Origin: Eledone cirrhosa
Taxonomy: Eukaryota; Mollusca; Cephalopoda; Octopoda; Eledonidae
Reading direction: 5' to 3'
Assembly (NCBI GenBank): GCA_964016885.1
Contig: OZ024746.1
Coordinates: 100,672,089 to 100,736,088, forward strand
DNA length: 64,000 nucleotides
Shown: one piece after another, positions 28,977 through 41,200 of the stretch
Numbering within the stretch: the first letter of the stretch is position 1
How the letters are laid out: the number at the start of each line of letters is the position of its first letter
The notes under the pieces: generated by a model
Told to the model about the DNA's origin: nothing
The model's input: only the letters and a program-made list of their open reading frames with translations
The model's database searches: none
Made by a program: the position numbers and the translations under genes

Positions 28977-29092
28977 AGACCAAAACTGGATATGGCTGGA
29001 TGAATATGTTGAGTTGATCTTTTTTATTTCTTTGTTTACTTCCACCATCATTGTTTTTATCAAAATTTTCACTTATATTATTTATTTCATAG

Positions 29093-29215
29093 AGATTAAT
29101 GAATGTTTACAACTCACCTATCCCTGTTCACAATTTGCTGTTTGCAAGAATACAGTTGGAGATTTTAAGTGTACCTGTTCTGAAGGATTTCATGGAAATG
29201 GTACATTTTGTGAAG
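29093..29215 (+). CDS. Exon 1 in window: EGF module (calcium-binding type)
   Basis: The acceptor is tatttcatAG and the donor is gaag|GTAACT; the phase is 1-1 and the length 123 bp. It encodes (E)INEC followed by PCSQFAVCKNTVGDFKCTC and SEGFHGNGTFCEG. All six EGF cysteines are present. The N-terminal INEC and the N..G.F.C.C spacing fit the calcium-binding EGF consensus, including the hydroxylatable Asn region. A symmetric phase 1-1 exon is the classic shuffled EGF module. Confidence 0.92.
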
Positions 29216-32200
29216 GTAACTGCTGTTTTTCAGATATTTTCTTCAATTCAACTTATTCTGTCATTTTCTTATTACAAGCAGAATTCCTTCTATAGCAGCT
29301 GCATGTGAGAGTACTTTTATGTTAATCTCTGGTAATCACCATTGTTATGAAGAATTTGTAGTGGGTGTGCACAAGAGAAAAACTTATGTGAGGAAATCAG
29401 AAGGCTTAAAGTTAGTTTATTAAATGAACAACGACGAATGTATCTGAAATTATAAGCTTTTTATTTCCACTACTTAAGATCAACTTAACATTACTATGTA
29501 GACGAGGTGGTGTATAGAATACATGAATTATTAATTAGAAATTATGTAATGTGGTATTAATGAACGCTAGGTTAAATTATAAATACCTTGTGAATACATA
29601 ATTTTCTTGTTGCTAAAGAACACATAAACACATCTTAAAGAGAAACCATAGCAAGAGACTGGGTTTGAATACCCTGTGTAACATACTAATCCATTTGACA
29701 CAGATTCAGGAAGAATTTTGGAGATTCTTCAAAGAGTTGAAATTTACATTGGGTTTTACAACAACATTTCTAGAACATTCTCTAAATAAAAGCATGTGTT
29801 GGACTTTCATACCAACATTTTAATGTTGGTATGAAAGTTGGCAGGTCATTGTATCCAATAAAGGAATAAGTGCTTGAAATATATTATTCAGAGACAATGT
29901 GTGTCCAAAGGTTGAATGCAAATTCTCTAATAATACATAGATCCATACTTTCTCACTTTAAAATTTGAATATTTTAAACAATCTATTTTAAGAATCACTG
30001 AATAGGTAGGAAGTTTTGAATTTAAAATTGTTTCTTTTTTTTTTTAACTAGGAAAAATAGTTTAAGTTGGACATAGAAACATATAAGTCCCCCGGAACAG
30101 AAAAAATTCTACAGTGCTGCCAGTGGGACTCTAACATACACCATTTCACTGCGCTAGCAATACACCACAGTGCATAAATACAAACATATATTCAAAAATG
30201 AAAAAATATATCTTGTGTAAAAAAACCTAACTCTAATTTATTTACTGAATTCTATGTTAAAAGTAGATATGTGTATACAATATATATACAATTATTTTCT
30301 TTTAAATCTGATTGTAATCACAATTTTTTTTAATGTTAGATTTAAATGAATGTACCACTAATTCAAGCAAATGTTCAGAATTTGCTACATGTTCCAACAA
30401 TGATGGTGGATATAAATGTGACTGTAATGATGGCTTTGTTGGAGATGGTTTCAATTGTTTGGGTTGGTATATTTTAATTTCTTTAAAAGTATGAGAGTCA
30501 AATTGCTTTACAATTAAGATTTGAAAATTTATTTTCAGATTTCTTTTTAAATGTCTATTAGAATTGTTGTTAGACCTACCTTTGCATCTCCACTCGAGTC
30601 CAAACTGAATCTCCCTGTGTGGATGTTCACTTGTTTTATGTCTAGCCAAAAAATACAGTCTCACACACACAATCATAGCACTCATGAACATGCACATCCA
30701 CACAGTACTGTGTCCTGACCAAACAAGGCACAAAAGACCCATGGACTCTGATATGTCACTGGCCCCTCACTTTTGGCAAGACCTCCCCTGCATGTCCGGC
30801 ACCCTAGCCCCACAGGCACTCCCGATCTCAAGGATCAATCACTCCATGTCAAAGTCTGTCATCCATCTGGGTGAACGGTGTTCCCTTTGCGATCTCCACA
30901 CAGTTGCGACAACACTTTCATTCTCCACTTCTCCAAAGTCCATCAAATCAATGACTCTATGAACATCCAAGATGTGATGTAACATTCTGTCCACAGACAT
31001 GTTGTTTCAGGAATTTACAGCTGTTACCATTCCCTTTCGCCATTGAGATGTGCAACACACATTCAGAGGCTTGGTTCAGACTTCTTCACCCACTTGTAGG
31101 AATGCATTGTCTCTCTCTGCCACAGGTTGTATTAACATTCATGGATGTTACCATTCATATCTATATATTGCCCTATGTAGCACCAACTCCTTGACCTGTC
31201 CCACCTAAGGAGACATTTTGTATCAGGACATCACCCCGATTGGTGAATTGTATCTCTTCTCCACCATGGCCTTGATCGTGCGATGGTGACTCTTCATGAT
31301 TTCATTTCCACTCAATGTGTACGTCGCTCTGAAGAAGGGGCCCACATTCCACCCAACAGGCATCTCCTTCAGCACCTTTCAGCAACACTTTATCCACAGT
31401 GCCCCGCTCCAACAATATCTCTTTCAGCATCCATGTGATTTCCTCCGGATTGCCATCTGCCCCTGTTGGTAGTGTGTCATATCCACTGCCAATCACTTCC
31501 AGTTTTGCTCCACTGGGATGCTACCCATCTCGTGCAGCCCCAGGGTGGGTTTGATAGACTAACATCTGCCGCAACCCCCGACCACTTTCTGGACACTCTG
31601 TCTGCTAACGCCAGAGTTAACATTCCTGGATAGAAACAGGATCCTATCCACACCCATATGATGCATGGTACTCAACCTCCCCGACTCCCTCAGCCAACAT
31701 ATTGCAACTAACCCCTTTTCTGCGTCCTCTGGTGCTTCCAACTAGGATTTCTTCACCATGGTTAGGATGTCCTCTCTATTTTTCTCTGAGGGCATGAAGA
31801 CCACACTCAACACTCAATAGCCAGCTCTCCCAGAGTTCCCAGGTGATACTTTATTAGCATTTCTGCTGCCCCTCTCATTTGCACCCTTCTCTCACTGGTG
31901 AGCACTGATCTCACCCTTCTGGGGACAGTCGCCGAATCTCTATGGGACGCATCCCCCATCTGAGCACAGCATCCAACTCAGCCTTGTTGATGTGCTACAG
32001 TCCTCCTTCTTCCTGAGCCAGGCTGCGTCCTCGACCCCTACATCCCTATTTCCAGAGTGATCCCTAGTGCTATGCTGCTGACATCAGGCATCACACCATA
32101 TGGTCCTGTTCTCCAATTTGGGTATGTACCAGCTTCCTCTTAATGAGTCATTCACCTTTACCCTCTCCAGGATCTCCCGCATCATGGCCACTGTCTTCTC

Positions 32201-35200
32201 TCCCACTCCGTCTCCCTAACTCTCCTCATCTGCTCATCTCTTGACATAGCTGCATGTTGTTTGGAGCCACCCCACGATTAGATAGTGACCCACCAATTTC
32301 CCACACATTGAAAAAAGTTCTTTTCTGTCCATGTTGGTGCCCAATTCCAGGACTTCATTTCCCCTCTGAAATGCCAATGTACCCATCTTGTCTCTTTGCA
32401 GCGTGAGTCCCAGTGCAGCTTCTCCTTCCCTCGCCTCTGGTGGTTTTGCAGTTAACCCAAACCTTTCTAAGTGGCTTGAGACCTCTGCTGCAGACACCAC
32501 CGTCTCATCTACCAAGATATCGTCGATGTAGAAATTGGTGGCCCTCTTCACCTTGTCCACCTCCCCCAGAATGGCCTTCAGAACTGTTGCCATGATCCTT
32601 GGTGCTAAATTCTACCGAAACCCCAGCCTGGTCAGTCAGTATGTCTGGCCCTTACACCTGACCAGCTGATACTGCCACAGTTTCTCAGCTACATGTAGCT
32701 GCAGTTATACCAATTTTAAGTCGACAATCATGGAGGCCCCCGTCATTTGTCTCCACTCTCGCAAGGTTTCCCTACAGATATCTGTGACCTCACCACCTGT
32801 GTGGCATGACACGTGTTCATTCAGTTCACGAAAGTCCAGCACCAGTTTGACCTTGCTCTTTGTTGGTTGCACTACTGCCATTAACAGCAACACTCCACTC
32901 TTTATCTCCCCCTTCCAAGGGATTAATATGCCCTCTTCAATCCATCTTTGCACCTCTTCCTCAAACTCACTTCTAGTACTCCCTATCAGGGTATGCTGAT
33001 AGCATCTCACTCTGTTCTTCAACGTCAGGGTCTCTCCTTTCCAGTACTACTCAACTGTCCACTGCTAACCATCAAACACAGCCCTGAAATCCTGATCTTG
33101 TCTGGTATAAACAGCACATTTTTCTTCATGGATCTCCCTGTTCCCCTGTTGCACACTTACGGCACATGGTGTTCCTGCATTACCAAATGTTACCCCATTC
33201 TCACTCACTGTAATGCTTCTTAATTTGTAACGTAGCCAACCTCCAAATTTCCGTTGTGAACACATCCACCTGCTCTCCCGTCCATCCCACTTGCCAAAAG
33301 CAGTATAAGATTCCTCAGTGAATGCTTCATTAAGGCGCCGCTCTATCTTCTCCACGTTCAATTGGTTTTACTGGTTCATTTCAAGGTATAATGCTAATGT
33401 GTCACCATCAAGATATAGTGCCATGAAGCCAGCCATATTTTTAATGCCTTGCAGTGTGGCGACCAATTTTATCTTTCTACTCCAGGAGATAACATCCTCC
33501 TCACTGCTGAAGGTTTTCACTCCATTGCTATCTATTCTTGTTTTCATTGCCATATTGTCTGTGAGGTCAGAGAAAGTAAATAATAATAATAAATGATGCT
33601 GAAATTGTTTGTTGTAAGAAGCAAAGTAACCTACCTTTGCGTCTCCACATGTGACAGGACTGAATCTCCCTGCGCGGATGTTCACCTGTTTTTGCATCTG
33701 GCCAAAAATACACTCACACATTCATAGCAGCCATGAATATGCATCTCCATGTGCTACTGCGCCCTGACCAAAGAGAGCATGAAAGACCCACAAACTCTAA
33801 TGTTATGTCACTGCCCCTGCATTTCTGGCACCCTAGCCCTTCAAGAATAAAAGATAAAATGAAAAAATATCAAAAATAAGGGTCTCGTGCATCCGTAAAG
33901 GTGGTACATCAATTTTCAGAAGGTTTTAGCTTTTGTTGGTGGCTAATGGGCGAAGTCATCACCAATGGTGAATCTTGCCTTCTGGGCTGCCTAGGTTGGA
34001 TGTCTATGTCATTAATAGCTAATGAGTCCTGTGATTGACACGTTGCATTCAGGACAGATGTGCTTGATAGATTGAGGAAAGGGAGCTCCACTAGTATGTA
34101 CATAGGATGCATGTGATAACAATTTCTGATGGGAAATATATCATATGATGACAAAGGGAAGGTATCATCATCATCATTTTTACATTCATTTTTCATGCTT
34201 GCATAGGTTGGACAGGTACTTCTCAGCATGGCATTTCTCCACTTGTCATATTCCTTTGTCATTTCCTCTGCCAGTCTTAGCGATTTAAAGTCAGCTTTCA
34301 CAACCTCTGCCCAGATCCTTCTTTGTCTGGCATTTCCTGAAACTTCTTCACCCAATGATCATCGTCCATATGCATCACATGTTCATACTAATGCTATCTT
34401 CTCTCCTGCACACTACCTTGGATTCCTTTTGAACCCAGATTCTCCCTCAGTTCATCCAAGCTCTGCCTTTCTCTCGCATCTACATTACACATTCAATGGA
34501 GCATGGTTGCTTCATTTCTCTCCAGTCTACACATTCCCTCTGCAGTCGCAGCCCATGTTTCACTAAGATGAAGCATTGCACTTTGCACACAGGTGTCCTT
34601 TTGTACGTAGGGAGAAACCTTTTGTTGTTAACAATGGGAGTAGCTCTCTAAACTTCTTCCATCCTATCCTTATTCTAGCTATCATACTCTCGGCACACTC
34701 TCCTCCATTGCTAATTAGATCATCTTGATAGCAGAAGCCACCCACATCTATGGTCTTTCCTGTTACTTGAAAAGGTTTATATCATTAGCAGTTTTCCTCT
34801 TCATTACTCATGTGCATCTTTTACATATAAATTTCTCTCTTCTTGTTAGTCTACTAGTTATCCTACTACATCTTTTGTGTACCCAAGATTTACATTGTGT
34901 ACATTGTATGGAGTTTATGCCAACTCCTTTTCTATATATTGAGCAGGGCCACTTCCCTGAGGGAATCTGGGTGCTTTCCTACCCTCTAACACTTTAGTTT
35001 TGGCTAAGTTTACTCTTAGGCTTTTTGATTCAAAATTCAGTTTCCATAATTAGAATTTAATTTCTAGTTCTTTTTGGTTTCAGCTATAAGAACCAAATCA
35101 TCTTCATAGAAAAAATCCCATGGGCAGCCCATTTTGAACTCCTTTCTTATGGCCTGAAGAACTATGATGAACAACAGTGGGCTAAGGACTGAACTTTGAT

Positions 35201-38200
35201 GAACTCCTACCTCTACCTTGAATTCCCTACTAAACTCATTTCCTACTCTCACTTTACTGACAGCTCCTCTGTACCTAGCTTGCACTGCTCTCACAAACCA
35301 TTCTTCTACATCTAATTTCTTTATGGACCACCAGATAATAGATCAGGGTACTTTGTCAAAGGCCTTCTCTAGATCAACAAAAGCTAATATAGTGGCTTAT
35401 TTTGGGCTAAGAACTTCTCTTGTAGTTGCCTCACTAAAAAGTGAGCATCTATAGTATTTTTCTCAGACATGAAACCAAACTGCACCTCATCTAATTTGAC
35501 TCTTTCTCTAATTAGTTTCGCTATAACTCTTTCCATCACTTTCATAACTTGGTCCATTAGTTTTATTCCTCTATAGTTTAGTTACTCCTCTCTAGGGCAT
35601 CACCTTTGCCCTTGTAGCATTTTACAATTGTACGGTTGTGTTAGTCATTGGGTATGACACCGTCCTGTATTACCTGATTGACTATGTGGGTCACTAGTTT
35701 CACTCCTACTTCTCCCGATGCCTTCAGCACCTCAGCAGTTATCTCTGATGATCCTGCAGCTTTACCATTCTTCATTTCCTTAATTGTTTCTTTGAACCTA
35801 TAACTGTCAACTTCAGTAGCTGGCCCTTCTATTGGGTGGGTTGTGGGTAGTTTCTCTTTCTACCATTCATTCTCTACATTCATCAGTCTTTCATAGTAAC
35901 ATTTCTAGGCCTCTTTCTTTTGAGCATCACTCTGCTACCCCCATTTTTCCAGTCTTTCCAAGCCTGTCTCTTGAGATTAATGGCTCTATCCCCTGTGCTG
36001 TTCCACCACTAGGTCACCCTCTGTCTGGCTGGTGCTTTACTTCAGCCGCAAGTCTTGTCAGTAGTTCGCAAAAGGTTGTCATGTAGGAATGTCTAGTTGT
36101 CCTCTATGTTATATGTATCTAGCTCATCACCTCTCTCATCCACTGCATCCCGTAGGACCTTTCTAAACCTATATTTAACCAAAAGGTTAACTTCCACACC
36201 CCCATCTCCATATTTTCCTGCATCTTGTTCTGTCTTTTGTTTATTTTGATGTCATAAATAACTAACTTGTGCTGGTCAGTGTATTCTTCCCCAGGGAAGG
36301 CCTTAGTATTTATTACAGTACTAATAACTAACTTGTGCTGAGCGGTGTATTATTCCCCAGGGAAGGCCTTAGTATTTATTACAGTACTAATAACTAACTT
36401 GTGCTGGTCAGTGTATTCTTCCCCAGGGAAGGCCTTAGTATTTATTACAGTACTAATAACTAACTTGTGCTGAGCGGTGTATTATTCCCCAGGGAAGGCC
36501 TTAGTATTTATTACAGTACTAATAACTAACTTGTGCTGGTCAGTGTATTCTTCCCCAGGGAAGGCCTTAGTATTTATTACAGTACTAATAACTAACTTGT
36601 GCTGAGCGGTGTATTATTCCCCAGGGAAGGCCTTAGTATTTATTACAGTACTAATAACTAACTTGTGCTGGTCAGTGTATTCTTCCCCAGGGAAGGCCTT
36701 AGTATTTATTACAGTACTAATAACTAACTTGTGCTGATCAGTGTATTCTTCCCCAGGGAAGGCCTTAGTATTTATTACAGTCCACTTGTCTTGTTGTCTA
36801 ACAAGTAAGTAATCAATTTGGCTTGTGTGTTCACCTGATTGATATGAAATCAGATGGTTGGCTGGTTTCCTGAAATTTGTATTGCAAATAGTTAATTCAT
36901 TTGCATCACAGAACTCCAGGAGTCTCAATCCTTCTTCATTCCTTGAGCCATAACCATATCCGCCATGAACTCCACTGAATTCATCCTGGTTCTGCCCCTT
37001 ATGTCCATTGAAGTCGCCTGCCAAGATGATGAAGTCTCATCAATACCTGAAGTTGTCTGCAAGAGTTCCTCATAGAACCTGTCCTTTTGTTCTTTACCCA
37101 GTCCTGCCTGTGGAGCATAGGAAGTAATTTTGTTGGAGTTTAGGTTATTAGGTCTCATTAATAAGATGACACAGCATTGAGAGGATTAAAATGTGAATTT
37201 TTATGTCAATAAATCCGAATCTCAAAAGTGCCTGATAAATTATTTGAATGTTTGTTTGAGATGTCAGAATCTGACCACTCCTTCAAATTCAGGTCATCAA
37301 AAGTATTCACTCTTATTATATTCATATATTAGTATACAACACACTTTTGTAAAGTATTATATTGTTTTTGTGATTTTGTTTTATAGAGAGACCTATCATT
37401 GATTATCACACTAAAGTTCATATGCAAGAGAATGTGTTATACGGACCTTATTTCATGGATCTGAAAATTTCAGCTTTTGGCCTTATCTATCAGAATATTT
37501 ATGTGAGTTATATTACAGCTATCTGTGCAAATCGACTGCTATGATACTTTACTAAAAACAAATACAAGGTCTGTCAAAAAATATCTGACTTTAGACTGAA
37601 GAAAAATAATTATGTACTTGGTGTGGTTCAGTTTCTAATCCTCTTTCAAATGGCCCCTTGTGTAACCATATGCTTGACCCAGTGATCTTTCAAAGCATGT
37701 CTGAAATGTTTCTTTCAGAATGGCTCTCAACTGTTCCATCACAGTCTACATGATGACCTCACGGCTCTCAAAGCTAGAGCCGTGAGGTGGCATCTTCATT
37801 TTTGAGAACAACCAGAAGTCAGAAGGAGAGATGTCTGGAGAGTAGAGAACATGGCAAATGAGCAAAATTCCTTTGCCAAGAAATCTTGGATCAGCTTTGA
37901 TGAATGAGTCAGTGTGTTGTCTTGATGCAGATGCCAGTTTTGTGAGGCCCACCAATCTGGCCTCCTATAATAAACTGCATCATTATGATGTCAGAGGACT
38001 TCTTGATTGTACTCTTTTGTAACTGATTGTTCTTCTAATGTATATTTGTAATGTGCAACACCTCAGTAGCTGAAGTAAATAGTCAGCATTACCTTCATTT
38101 TGCTCCATACCTGACATGCTTTTTGGGGTATTGGCGATACTCAATGCTTCTACTATGATGACTGAGATTTAGTTTCTTGATCATACCCAAACATCTCCAG

Positions 38201-41200
38201 TTATCATGGTATTCAGAAACTCAGGATCCTTGTTGGTAGTATTGGGCAAAATGAAAATGCAACAAATAAGTGGTACAGTATCTGACATGTTGCCTGACAG
38301 GGACTGATGTATCTGGTGAGTTCTCCAAAAACCCTGCAATTCTACTCTCTACAGTTTTTTCTCTCTAGAATTATTATTTTCCATGGGGAAAAATAAAGTC
38401 AGATTAATTTTTTACAGATCTTATCGTATTTACTGTTTATTGTATTTATCAAATAAAAATTAAGCAAGTTAGTTGTGGTCTTTTTCATTTTACCCTTTAT
38501 ATGAACATGGTATTAATAACATTTCTGGCTTCTTTCCAGACTTCTCAAACCTCCCCTTCACACTTTCCCTGGACACGTAAACAGCTCACACAAAGCAATC
38601 AACAGACTAAAAGAACTTAGGCAGAATACAGAATAGATATCCATTTAGTTTAGACTTAGTTTCCTTCTGCTCTCCGTCCAGCCATTGCCTTCATTATATA
38701 CAACATCATCGCCTCGACCAACCTCAATTGGGTTCACTGCTGCTGACATCCACGAGCTGCTCTCTGTCATCATGTGCAACGCTGCCTTCCAGTTTGAAGG
38801 CTATGTCTACAAATAATTTCAGAACTTCCAATAAGGTCAAGTCTCTCAGGCCTGCTGGCCATCATGTACATGGCCCAGTTGGAGCACTTATAACCTGCCA
38901 CTCTTGCTCCTTCTTCATTGATGATATCCTTATGCTCACTTCATCACGTGAAGAAGCTGTCAAGATTTATGTTATCAAAAATATAGACGCAAACATGAAT
39001 TTTGAGGTTGAGCCCCCCGACACCACAGAATCCCTCTCTCTACTCATACCAAGAGTCACAGTAAAGGGATCCATATACAAAGGGAACCATATACACCAAA
39101 TTTTACAAGAAGGAAGCCTGCAGAGACATTTTTTGTGCAATTCTGCCCTTCCCTACAGAGCCAGAATGGCCTATATACAGAATAAGATCTCCCAGGTGTG
39201 CAACAGATGCAGCAAGGGTGGTGACAAACATACCAGCATGAACAAATTTGGTTGGGTGGTTCTCGAGTTTTAGGGAGACAGACAAACAGACATTCTCTGT
39301 TTTAGATAGTGTAATGAATAAAAGGATATTTCAACTTTAAAACCAGAACTGTCAGTCAAGCTACTAGTTTTTAAAATGGCACTTAATCTCTACTTTTGAA
39401 TGTTTCTTTATTTCTTTTATGATTCTTTGTGTTTACCTTTTCAAATGAAATGTCCTATTTCTTGATGATTCCATTTAGGGTTAAATGTCAAAATTGTATG
39501 AGAGTCAGTAGTTTTAGGTTGTATATTCAGCTGAAGTTACACTATATTCTTAACTTCATGTTTAGCGCCTACTAGTTCTATTCTTTAGTCAGATGATATT
39601 CTATTTAATTCTATCTTTAAACCCTTTAGCATTTAAACCAACCATATCCAGCCAGAATTCTCTCACTTCTTTCTTTTCAAACCAGCCATAATTGGCCACT
39701 CATACTGACATTAAGGTATTGTTCTCAAAATAAATAACATCAAAATCTTGTAGATTCAATATTATGCGAGATAATTATGTGAGATAAAGCCTTTACCACA
39801 AAAATACAATAGTATATAAAGAGTAATGTAAATGCTAAAGAGTTAATGTTAATCTGTTAAAAAATTATTTTATTTCTTATTGTAGATCAGTGGTAATGGT
39901 TACATAGCTTTGGATGCAAAATCTCAAAGTTATCCACAACCATCAGATGGATCTTTTCCTCCAAACTTTACTACTTTTGCTCCCTTTTGGACTGCTCTTG
40001 ATATAGCTGCCTCTGGCAAAATATTCATCGATCACTATAAATTTTGTGATGATAAACAAATATTAAATAAAATTGGTACCATGATATCTCCTTCATTTGA
40101 TGCCAAACGAGCTGTTGTTGTAACATGGGAAAATCTATCTCCTTATCCCAAATCTGGTTTTGGAAATGAAGTAAGATTTTAAAATATTTATTTTCATTTA
40201 AATTTATTAAATACACTTTAATCTTGGTTAATTTATTAATTTATTATGAAGTAAATTTTCATTTGATATAATTATTTTTTATTTCTTGACAATTCTTTTG
40301 AGATTCTTCTTGTGTCGATGAATGCAAGACCTTGTACACCATCATCAGTAGAGCTGCTGGTGGCTATATAGAAATTTGATATTAGAAAGAAAAGATGGGC
40401 TAAACTCTGACCCACACACACGAGAAACTGAAAAAGAGGGGTTGCCTCATCCGGAATACCTATGCCCCATTTCTGTCAGTGAATTTCCCCCTTTAGTTTT
40501 ATTTAAATAAAAGCTTTGGGAAGTATTCTCATGAATTCTCTTTGTTCCCCTAATCTTCGTTATTACCAATTATCTGTTTACTTAAGCTTATTTAGAAGAA
40601 TGTACCCTATCATTTCAATGGATATTTCAAACACATGAAAGTAATTAAGTTACAAAATTTGAATCAATGAGGGCTGTCCCTTGCTTAATCAGCTGTATTG
40701 AACAAAGGAAGGACACATTGAATGGAGCAGACAGGATTGTATAACTAAACATACAAAAATTTATTAGAATTTTGTTACTCTGGTTGTACATCTAATAATG
40801 TTTATAATATTCCTGACTTAATTCAATTTGTATCTTCAATCCTATAGAAACACTGATACATTTTATAGAAAGATCAAGTAAAAGATCAGCTATTTGCTGT
40901 CATGATTATAATAATTGTGGCAAGTATTAAATTTTTACTATGTAACATTGGAGATAATGAAAATTATCATCCTCATTTGTTTTAACCATAAATGCTGGTG
41001 CTACAATAAAATGCACCCAGTCCATACTGTTAAGTGATAATACAAATGCCATAATAAAATCAGCCAATATATACTGTAAAGTGGTTGGTATTAGAAAGGG
41101 CATCCAACTGCAAAACCCTTGCCAAAATGAAATGTATGAACAAGATGTAATCATCTGATCTATGTAATCTCAAAATGTGATAACCCGTCCAATGCATGCT

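Larger units (their letters stand above)
30560..33848 (-). mobile_element. Ty3/Gypsy-like LTR retrotransposon, decayed, with LTRs and TSD
   Basis: A complete but inactivated insertion reads on the minus strand inside the intron between EGF exon 2 and the first NIDO exon. Two related direct repeats bound it (30565-30814 and 33610-33843). Both begin TGTTGT and end CA on the plus strand. The 5-bp target duplication AGAAT lies at 30560-30564 and 33844-33848. Inside, reading leftward, are gag-like, reverse transcriptase and integrase remnants; RT before integrase is the Ty3/Gypsy order. The LTRs differ at many positions and by a deletion of about 20 bp, so the insertion is old. I could not see a clear primer-binding site beginning with TGG. 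Confidence 0.85.

Noticed and set aside
32413..33596. Plus-strand ORFs of 60 to 92 residues
   Set aside because: They are antisense shadows of the minus-strand LTR element, which reads clear Gag and RT motifs.
36614..37024. ORF resembling craniofacial development protein 2
   Set aside because: Proteins so named in many genomes are LINE endonucleases. Here the ORF lies in line with RT blocks of a LINE and runs into a tandem array with stops.
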